Shown: in pieces, positions 16,765 through 24,330 of the stretch | Layout: every line of letters starts with the position of its first letter | How positions within the stretch are numbered: the stretch's first letter is position 1 | Assembly (NCBI GenBank): GCA_002104905.1 | Contig: MCFE01000950.1 | Location: forward strand, 1 to 24,330 | Source: Basidiobolus meristosporus CBS 931.73 | Taxonomy: Eukaryota; Basidiobolomycota; Basidiobolomycetes; Basidiobolales; Basidiobolaceae | Direction of reading: 5' to 3' | DNA length: 24,330 bases | The notes under the pieces: generated by a model | Databases searched by the model: none | The model's input: the letters and a program-made list of their open reading frames with translations, nothing else | Told to the model about the DNA's origin: nothing | Program-made: the position numbers and the translations under genes

Positions 16765-17090
16765 TATAGACAGCTTAAAGGTGAGCTTGATAGTATGTTT
16801 ATCAATTAATAACGAGGGAAATAAACTTTTGTAGATGAGCAAGGCGTTTATTAACAATGTTCTACTTTCAAAAGCTATGCTGTCTTACACGTTTCCCTGA
16901 TATATGTTTAATAAACATACGCAAACACTATTCCCGTTAGCGCGGTGCAATGATGATACCATGTCAATGAATATATGCGTTCTATTGAGATTGTACTCTA
17001 CAGCTTCCTCAATACTCTTACGGCAATCATGGTTAGCGCAAAAATGAAGCAGAAACCCTGGGCAATCGATCAAGGATTGGCAAAAAAGAA

Positions 17091-17163
17091 CGAGCATACC
17101 AGGGATCGAACCTGGAATCTCCTGATCCGTAGTCAGGCGCCTTATCCATTTGGCCATACGCCC
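17091..17163 (-). tRNA. tRNA-Arg(ACG)
   Basis: Direct repeat of 12764-12836, 4327 bp on. Confidence 0.98.
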
Positions 17164-17471
17164 ATTTCAGCAAGAAGAAACCACTTTCTTTACAAAAAGC
17201 ACACAATAATGATAACGCCAAGTAGAATATCAATATTATTTTGCTTCGCAGAACATGGTGAATGTGTCATTGATTCTATGTAGGCACAAACTAGAGCTCA
17301 AACACGGATAAATATCCTTACATCTATGACATGCCAAGCAGAATACAGGAAACTTTTTAATGGTTATGTCACCAAGTCAAAAAGGGCCTATCAAAAATAT
17401 CAACGGGACACCCGATAGTCCAAACTGGTGATCACATATTTTCTGTATCGAGAATTAATGCCAAAAAAAAG

Positions 17472-17543
17472 CTCTCAGACCGGGAATTGAACCCGGGTCT
17501 CCCGCGTGACAGGCGGGGATACTTACCACTATACTATCTGAGA
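17472..17543 (-). tRNA. tRNA-Asp(GTC)
   Basis: Direct repeat of 13145-13216. Confidence 0.98.
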
Positions 17544-17866
17544 ATTGGTTGTGAAGATACAAAGATTATACAACAAGAGTACTCTGTTGGCAAAGTAAAG
17601 CCTCATGCGTTGGCATGTACATTTACAATACTACAAGCATAAATACGTATTTCGTGAAATGCCTTGCAATCAGGGTATAGGTGCTTATATTTTTATATAC
17701 TGGATTTGGGTTAGGGAGTGACTGGGTGCGCATATAACATCATAAGCACAACATTGGGACCACCCGAATATTAAACTTGTGACCACTTAAGCAACAATAG
17801 TCCACACAATGCTAGGGAATCTTTAGCTGATACACAAAAAGATCAATAATAAAGGATAAAAGATAA

Positions 17867-17940
17867 TGCTCACAGCAGGGGTCGAACCTGCGACCTTGGC
17901 GTTATTAGCACCACGCTCTAACCAACTGAGCTATGCGAGC
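17867..17940 (-). tRNA. tRNA-Ile(AAT)
   Basis: Direct repeat of 13540-13613. Confidence 0.98.
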
Positions 17941-18133
17941 TTTCGAGAGATTTCCATCTTGAATGTAATATAACTCATGCCATCAAAAAGATAACTCGGG
18001 CAACAAAAGCTTGATTGCCACAGTAGGATAGTGCAAAATAGAGACGTTCCACATAACACAGGTGCAATCAAAAAAGCAAATATATATATATATAGATATA
18101 GGTATTCATCGTCCAGAATGAGAAAAAGAGAAG

Positions 18134-18205
18134 TGAGGAGTGCGTGATTTGAACACGCAACCTTTCGCTCTGGAGGCGAACGCGCTACCGTTGCGCCAAC
18201 CCCCC
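18134..18205 (-). tRNA. tRNA-Trp(CCA)
   Basis: Direct repeat of 13807-13878. Confidence 0.98.
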
Positions 18206-18490
18206 ACTTTCCATAGCTTCCCAAGCTTAGTTTGATTCGTCTTCAACACCACCTTCATATTTGTACTGACCAAATAAATGGGATTAATTTAGGATATCTG
18301 CGATAGCTTGTAAATAGTAAAATAATTTTTTGGTAACTCTATATGCACATTCTCCCTCGTATTGGTAAGCACCGCACAACATAAGAATTGGATGACACAA
18401 AATATGATTGTACTCTCGAAGTTTCCTCACATACAATCGCAAGTCACGTATAAAGCAAATTAATGTTAAAAAGCGCTATAAATCAAGCAT

Positions 18491-18564
18491 GTCTTCGTGG
18501 TGTAGTTGGTTATCACGTCTGTCTAACACACAGACGGTCCTCGGTTCGAATCCGAGCGAAGACA
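18491..18564 (+). tRNA. tRNA-Val(AAC)
   Basis: Direct repeat of 14164-14237. The 3' flank reads GCTGTTTG, a variant shared only with the next unit. Confidence 0.98.
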
Positions 18565-18937
18565 TCTCTTTTATCTCGCTAGCTGTTTGATTTTGATGGT
18601 CTATAGTTTAATTGGAGTAAGTGCATAGATAAAAGACATGGTACGAACATAGTGTACAAATGAGTGTGGTCTGACCAAGGAGCAGCCTCGGTAACTTACC
18701 AACTAATAGGACCGACATTTAGTGCGTGAATGCAGTATAGATAGTTACCAGGGTACACTCATCATGTGTACAATACACGAGTTTACATTCATACTTGTTG
18801 CCTCATTCTCGATAGTAAATATAGACTCGTAGCATCTACAAGAGAGTAGAGAAGCGGGCAGGTAAATATAAAGACGTTCATTTCTAAAATGGGTCACAAA
18901 ATGAGATAGATGTGTATCTCCATATATTCACATATTT

Positions 18938-19010
18938 GGGGGTCTAGCTCAGATGGTAGAGCGCTCGCTTAGCATGCGAGAGGCACTGGGATCGATACCC
19001 AGGTCCTCCA
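18938..19010 (+). tRNA. tRNA-Ala(AGC)
   Basis: Direct repeat of 14611-14683. The upstream AT hairpin has one unpaired position here (CCATATAT). Confidence 0.97.
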
Positions 19011-19158
19011 TTTTGAACCAAAGCACTGCTTGGGATAACTTTTGGCTACGAACTCGAGGATATTTGGTGCTCGCAAGTAGTAGAGGTCGTCGTATTGTTA
19101 TGCGTAGCATGCAAGTTGTAAAACGATGAAGACCAAAATCCATAAAAGTAATAAAAGA

Positions 19159-19230
19159 AGGACGCAGGCGGATTTGAACCACCGACCTATTGATCTGCAG
19201 TCAATTGCTCTACCACTGAGCTATACGTCC
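19159..19230 (-). tRNA. tRNA-Cys(GCA)
   Basis: Direct repeat of 14832-14903. Confidence 0.98.
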
Positions 19231-19334
19231 AAGCTTAGGTTGCTCCAACCATTGATATACCATATACTCCAGATTCGATTATCAAGTATATTTTGAGGTA
19301 ACCAATCCACGATGGATATCTAAAAAGAGTAGTG

Positions 19335-19407
19335 CACCCAACGTGGGGGTCGAACCCACAACCTTGAGATTAAGAGTCTCACGCTCTACCGATTGAGCTA
19401 GCCGGGC
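19335..19407 (-). tRNA. tRNA-Lys(CTT)
   Basis: Direct repeat of 15008-15080. The 5' flank has TATTGAT in place of TATTAAT. Confidence 0.97.
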
Positions 19408-19713
19408 TTATATTGATACTCACGCGTAGGTACCTGTAATGTTTCTTACGGAAACATGGAGTGAAATATCCTTAACTATATTGTGTGCTAGAGTGAAGCG
19501 AGAAAAGCCAAAGATACTCTTTATACCCAGAAAAGTACAGAATCTTGCTTTGCTGAAGGTGGCATTTCAACTCATTTTCCATTAAAGTGTACTCCGCGTA
19601 ACTTAAATCCGGCATATGGCTGTGAGGTGGAACATTGACAGGAATTTTCTTGTCAGATACTATACGGAAGAATATACAGCTTTGAATCTAGGTGAAGAAT
19701 GCCCAAGTGTGAA

Positions 19714-19787
19714 GCTCTTGTGGCGCAATTGGCTAGCGCGTCTGACTGTTAATCAGGAGGTTGGTGGTTCAAGCCCACCCAGGAGCG
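19714..19787 (+). tRNA. tRNA-Asn(GTT)
   Basis: Direct repeat of 15387-15460. Confidence 0.98.
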
Positions 19788-19927
19788 TTCCTTTTCTTTT
19801 TGAATACGCATTTTAGAATTGGCTCGTAGCAAACTAGTTAACATGTATGTCCCATTTATTTTCATTCCACAAGTAGATTCTCTTCGAAAATAAAAATATC
19901 GTAATGCTTACCAAAATAATTAAAAAG

Positions 19928-20010
19928 TCCGAACACCCGGATTTGAACCAGGGACCTAAAGATTGCTATAACACTACAGTCTTCCGCTCTACCAACTGAG
20001 CTATGTTCGG
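19928..20010 (-). tRNA. tRNA-Tyr(GTA) with a 10-nt intron
   Basis: Direct repeat of 15601-15683. It also has the empty retrotransposon target just upstream (CTTA at 20017-20020). Confidence 0.98.
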
Positions 20011-20284
20011 AATATACTTAATTTTGGGTTTTATCTTACTAAATGCATTATACTTACTATCTATCTGCCCAACATACCATCATGCGGACCCTGTAATACT
20101 TGTCAAATTTGATCTCCGATATTACTACTTTTGCAAAAAAAAAACCATCTCCAAAAGGCGTTCGAACAAATAATCATTAAAACCGAGGCTGGATGAAGTA
20201 AAGCTGGCCACGCTCTGAAAGGCTTTCTTTAGTAGGTCCAGTGCAAAATGGTACATCTCTCTGAGGTAATATAAGATGTAAAAA

Positions 20285-20357
20285 TGCCTTCTGCCGGAAT
20301 CGAACCAGCGACCTTCTGCTTACTAGGCAGACGCTCTGCCAACTGAGCCAAGGAGGC
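20285..20357 (-). tRNA. tRNA-Thr(AGT)
   Basis: Direct repeat of 15958-16030. Confidence 0.97.
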
Positions 20358-21021
20358 ATTATTATGGGTTTACGCACATGAACCTAATTTGTATTTCAAG
20401 AAACTCTAGTTCAACCCTGTCTGATAGATTTTCGAGCGCAGCGCACTTGACAAGTAGCACCATCACCAACCAAAGCATCTTGTATGGCAACGTATATCTT
20501 TATACAATCATGGAGTGCTTCAGGCCTTCTTACGGTTCACTTCAATTCATTCTTGATGTAGGGTGGGCAAATTAATCTAGCTTAAGGTTTCCAGTGATGT
20601 TGGCCTTGTTGATTAGATGCAGCGCAAAAAGAACAGGTTCGACTCCGTGGTGTGGATATGATTTAGGTAATACCTAAGCGCCAGAGGTGGAAGCCGGTTA
20701 TGCATAAATTTTAGAAAATCGTAGCCGAAAATTTCCACCCGTGTCCAGCCTAAAAGTATATGTTTTCCGGAACCCTAGACTGGGGCGGAGCTGAAGACAA
20801 TGTGCTAATACGCTAGCCAGCAAACCCATTTTACTGGGAAAGTGTTAAGAGGTGGAATATAGTGGCTAGTAAAAGAGGAAACCACAAAGCCAATTTGAAT
20901 AAAGATATTAAATGCCACAGCACACATGACCAATTTGGAAGTTGATTGTAGCGGCAAATTGAGGGATTGTACTGAGTGTGCCACTTTATTGTAGAGTGGA
21001 AATCATAAAAGGTTGTCAAAA
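20358..21021. other. Long Thr-Gly spacer (664 bp), copy 3
   Basis: Direct repeat of 16031-16693 with one extra A; B-box match at 20636-20646. No gene seen. Confidence 0.8.
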
Positions 21022-21092
21022 TGCATACTCGGGGAATCGAACCCCGGTCTACCGCGTGGCAGGCGGTAATTATACCACTAAACCAAGTATGC
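21022..21092 (-). tRNA. tRNA-Gly(GCC)
   Basis: Direct repeat of 16694-16764, 4328 bp on. Confidence 0.98.
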
Positions 21093-21419
21093 TATAGACA
21101 GCTTAAAGGTGAGCTTGATAGTATGTTTATCAATTAATAACGAGGGAAATAAACTTTTGTAGATGAGCAAGGCGTTTATTAACAATGTTCTACTTTCAAA
21201 AGCTATGCTGTCTTACACGTTTCCCTGATATATGTTTAATAAACATACGCAAACACTATTCCCGTTAGCGCGGTGCAATGATGATACCATGTCAATGAAT
21301 ATATGCGTTCTATTGAGATTGTACTCTACAGCTTCCTCAATACTCTTACGGCAATCATGGTTAGCGCAAAAATGAAGCAGAAACCCCTGGGCAATCGATC
21401 AAGGATTGGCAAAAAAGAA

Positions 21420-21492
21420 CGAGCATACCAGGGATCGAACCTGGAATCTCCTGATCCGTAGTCAGGCGCCTTATCCATTTGGCCATACGCCC
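21420..21492 (-). tRNA. tRNA-Arg(ACG)
   Basis: Direct repeat of 17091-17163, 4329 bp on. Confidence 0.98.
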
Positions 21493-21800
21493 ATTTCAGC
21501 AAGAAGAAACCACTTTCTTTACAAAAAGCACACAATAATGATAACGCCAAGTAGAATATCAATATTATTTTGCTTCGCAGAACATGGTGAATGTGTCATT
21601 GATTCTATGTAGGCACAAACTAGAGCTCAAACACGGATAAATATCCTTACATCTATGACATGCCAAGCAGAATACAGGAAACTTTTTAATGGTTATGTCA
21701 CCAAGTCAAAAAGGGCCTATCAAAAATATCAACGGGACACCCGATAGTCCAAACTGGTGATCACATATTTTCTGTATCGAGAATTAATGCCAAAAAAAAG

Positions 21801-21872
21801 CTCTCAGACCGGGAATTGAACCCGGGTCTCCCGCGTGACAGGCGGGGATACTTACCACTATACTATCTGAGA
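21801..21872 (-). tRNA. tRNA-Asp(GTC)
   Basis: Direct repeat of 17472-17543. Confidence 0.98.
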
Positions 21873-22195
21873 ATTGGTTGTGAAGATACAAAGATTATAC
21901 AACAAGAGTACTCTGTTGGCAAAGTAAAGCCTCATGCGTTGGCATGTACATTTACAATACTACAAGCATAAATACGTATTTCGTGAAATGCCTTGCAATC
22001 AGGGTATAGGTGCTTATATTTTTATATACTGGATTTGGGTTAGGGAGTGACTGGGTGCGCATATAACATCATAAGCACAACATTGGGACCACCCGAATAT
22101 TAAACTTGTGACCACTTAAGCAACAATAGTCCACACAATGCTAGGGAATCTTTAGCTGATACACAAAAAGATCAATAATAAAGGATAAAAGATAA

Positions 22196-22269
22196 TGCTC
22201 ACAGCAGGGGTCGAACCTGCGACCTTGGCGTTATTAGCACCACGCTCTAACCAACTGAGCTATGCGAGC
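22196..22269 (-). tRNA. tRNA-Ile(AAT)
   Basis: Direct repeat of 17867-17940. Confidence 0.98.
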
Positions 22270-22462
22270 TTTCGAGAGATTTCCATCTTGAATGTAATAT
22301 AACTCATGCCATCAAAAAGATAACTCGGGCAACAAAAGCTTGATTGCCACAGTAGGATAGTGCAAAATAGAGACGTTCCACATAACACAGGTGCAATCAA
22401 AAAAGCAAATATATATATATATAGATATAGGTATTCATCGTCCAGAATGAGAAAAAGAGAAG

Positions 22463-22534
22463 TGAGGAGTGCGTGATTTGAACACGCAACCTTTCGCTCT
22501 GGAGGCGAACGCGCTACCGTTGCGCCAACCCCCC
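22463..22534 (-). tRNA. tRNA-Trp(CCA)
   Basis: Direct repeat of 18134-18205. Confidence 0.98.
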
Positions 22535-22819
22535 ACTTTCCATAGCTTCCCAAGCTTAGTTTGATTCGTCTTCAACACCACCTTCATATTTGTACTGACC
22601 AAATAAATGGGATTAATTTAGGATATCTGCGATAGCTTGTAAATAGTAAAATAATTTTTTGGTAACTCTATATGCACATTCTCCCTCGTATTGGTAAGCA
22701 CCGCACAACATAAGAATTGGATGACACAAAATATGATTGTACTCTCGAAGTTTCCTCACATACAATCGCAAGTCACGTATAAAGCAAATTAATGTTAAAA
22801 AGCGCTATAAATCAAGCAT

Positions 22820-22893
22820 GTCTTCGTGGTGTAGTTGGTTATCACGTCTGTCTAACACACAGACGGTCCTCGGTTCGAATCCGAGCGAAGACA
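22820..22893 (+). tRNA. tRNA-Val(AAC)
   Basis: Direct repeat of 18491-18564, with the same GCTGTTTG flank. Confidence 0.98.
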
Positions 22894-23266
22894 TCTCTTT
22901 TATCTCGCTAGCTGTTTGATTTTGATGGTCTATAGTTTAATTGGAGTAAGTGCATAGATAAAAGACATGGTACGAACATAGTGTACAAATGAGTGTGGTC
23001 TGACCAAGGAGCAGCCTCGGTAACTTACCAACTAATAGGACCGACATTTAGTGCGTGAATGCAGTATAGATAGTTACCAGGGTACACTCATCATGTGTAC
23101 AATACACGAGTTTACATTCATACTTGTTGCCTCATTCTCGATAGTAAATATAGACTCGTAGCATCTACAAGAGAGTAGAGAAGCGGGCAGGTAAATATAA
23201 AGACGTTCATTTCTAAAATGGGTCACAAAATGAGATAGATGTGTATCTCCATATATTCACATATTT

Positions 23267-23339
23267 GGGGGTCTAGCTCAGATGGTAGAGCGCTCGCTTA
23301 GCATGCGAGAGGCACTGGGATCGATACCCAGGTCCTCCA
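23267..23339 (+). tRNA. tRNA-Ala(AGC)
   Basis: Direct repeat of 18938-19010, intact T stem. Confidence 0.97.
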
Positions 23340-23487
23340 TTTTGAACCAAAGCACTGCTTGGGATAACTTTTGGCTACGAACTCGAGGATATTTGGTGCT
23401 CGCAAGTAGTAGAGGTCGTCGTATTGTTATGCGTAGCATGCAAGTTGTAAAACGATGAAGACCAAAATCCATAAAAGTAATAAAAGA

Positions 23488-23559
23488 AGGACGCAGGCGG
23501 ATTTGAACCACCGACCTATTGATCTGCAGTCAATTGCTCTACCACTGAGCTATACGTCC
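23488..23559 (-). tRNA. tRNA-Cys(GCA)
   Basis: Direct repeat of 19159-19230. Confidence 0.98.
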
Positions 23560-23663
23560 AAGCTTAGGTTGCTCCAACCATTGATATACCATATACTCCA
23601 GATTCGATTATCAAGTATATTTTGAGGTAACCAATCCACGATGGATATCTAAAAAGAGTAGTG

Positions 23664-23736
23664 CACCCAACGTGGGGGTCGAACCCACAACCTTGAGATT
23701 AAGAGTCTCACGCTCTACCGATTGAGCTAGCCGGGC
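23664..23736 (-). tRNA. tRNA-Lys(CTT)
   Basis: Direct repeat of 19335-19407. Confidence 0.97.
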
Positions 23737-24042
23737 TTATATTGATACTCACGCGTAGGTACCTGTAATGTTTCTTACGGAAACATGGAGTGAAATATCC
23801 TTAACTATATTGTGTGCTAGAGTGAAGCGAGAAAAGCCAAAGATACTCTTTATACCCAGAAAAGTACAGAATCTTGCTTTGCTGAAGGTGGCATTTCAAC
23901 TCATTTTCCATTAAAGTGTACTCCGCGTAACTTAAATCCGGCATATGGCTGTGAGGTGGAACATTGACAGGAATTTTCTTGTCAGATACTATACGGAAGA
24001 ATATACAGCTTTGAATCTAGGTGAAGAATGCCCAAGTGTGAA

Positions 24043-24116
24043 GCTCTTGTGGCGCAATTGGCTAGCGCGTCTGACTGTTAATCAGGAGGTTGGTGGTTCA
24101 AGCCCACCCAGGAGCG
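24043..24116 (+). tRNA. tRNA-Asn(GTT)
   Basis: Direct repeat of 19714-19787. Confidence 0.98.
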
Positions 24117-24256
24117 TTCCTTTTCTTTTTGAATACGCATTTTAGAATTGGCTCGTAGCAAACTAGTTAACATGTATGTCCCATTTATTTTCATTCCACA
24201 AGTAGATTCTCTTCGAAAATAAAAATATCGTAATGCTTACCAAAATAATTAAAAAG

Positions 24257-24330
24257 TCCGAACACCCGGATTTGAACCAGGGACCTAAAGATTGCTATAA
24301 CACTACAGTCTTCCGCTCTACCAACTGAGC
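24257..24330 (-). tRNA. tRNA-Tyr(GTA), truncated by the window edge
   Basis: Direct repeat of 19928-20010 as far as the window goes. The last nine bases (the 5' end of the gene) lie outside. Confidence 0.95.

Larger units (their letters stand above)
12764..17090. repeat. Tandem unit R1 (4327 bp)
   Basis: Twelve tRNA genes, one for each of 12 amino acids. It differs from the next two units at several shared sites, for example AGAGTACAC against AGGGTACAC near 14423, TATTAAT against TATTGAT near 15090, and ATTCTATT against ATTCGATT near 14946. Confidence 0.93.
17091..21419. repeat. Tandem unit R2 (4329 bp)
   Basis: Near-identical to R1 and even closer to R3. Its two extra bases relative to R1 are one A in the long spacer near 20583 (CTTAAGG against CTTAGG) and one C near 21385 (ACCCCTGGG against ACCCTGGG). 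Confidence 0.93.
12714..24330. repeat. R-orientation tRNA array, about 2.7 units
   Basis: Order on the plus strand is Arg-, Asp-, Ile-, Trp-, Val+, Ala+, Cys-, Lys-, Asn+, Tyr-, Thr-, Gly-, repeating. Arg copies begin at 12764, 17091 and 21420, giving periods of 4327 and 4329 bp. Leaving out the retrotransposon, the segment from 12714 to about 19010 is the inverted copy of 894-12567. Confidence 0.95.
21420..24330. repeat. Tandem unit R3, cut by the window end
   Basis: Runs from tRNA-Arg to part of tRNA-Tyr. It shares every R2-specific variant I checked in the Val-Tyr part, so R2 and R3 are the most recent duplicates or have been homogenised. Confidence 0.92.

Noticed and set aside
1-24330. 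Bacterial, phage or organellar tRNA array
   Set aside because: There is no encoded CCA, tRNA-Tyr has a short intron after position 37, A34 anticodons are used widely, Pol III T-run terminators follow the genes, and a Ty3-type element is present.

Overview
This window is a eukaryotic nuclear tRNA-gene array, most likely from a fungus and perhaps a basidiomycete. The tRNA genes carry no encoded 3' CCA. Each ends in a Pol III-style T run, and tRNA-Tyr has a 10-nt intron just 3' of the anticodon. The only protein gene is the Gag-Pol of a Ty3-type (Metaviridae) LTR retrotransposon with gag and pol fused in one frame, a layout common in fungi. Placement below 'fungus' is inference.

The array is built from a unit of about 4.33 kb holding 12 different tRNA genes. 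In 'F' orientation the order is Trp(CCA)+, Ile(AAT)+, Asp(GTC)+, Arg(ACG)+, Gly(GCC)+, Thr(AGT)+, Tyr(GTA)+, Asn(GTT)-, Lys(CTT)+, Cys(GCA)+, Ala(AGC)-, Val(AAC)-, then Trp again. I count 54 tRNA genes, including one damaged tRNA-Ala and one tRNA-Tyr cut by the window edge. Spacers are as conserved as the genes.

Layout: 1-829 is an R-orientation partial unit (Trp, Val, remains of Ala). 830-893 is a scrambled inverted junction. 894-12567 is F-orientation array (about 1.5 units), interrupted at 4209-9586 by the retrotransposon. 12568-12713 is the spacer at the centre of a second, very large inverted repeat. 12714-24330 is R-orientation array (about 2.7 units; measured periods 4327 and 4329 bp).

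The retrotransposon is 5378 bp. It has two 310-bp LTRs that I read as identical, a 4-bp target duplication (TAAG), a primer-binding site, a long ATG-free leader with 20-bp tandem repeats, and an intact 1449-codon Gag-Pol with all expected catalytic residues. It sits a few bases upstream of tRNA-Tyr, where Ty3-like elements are known to integrate. The empty site is preserved in the other unit copies. Apart from this element I see no Pol II protein gene, no rRNA and no CRISPR: the small open frames crossing the tRNA genes are chance frames.
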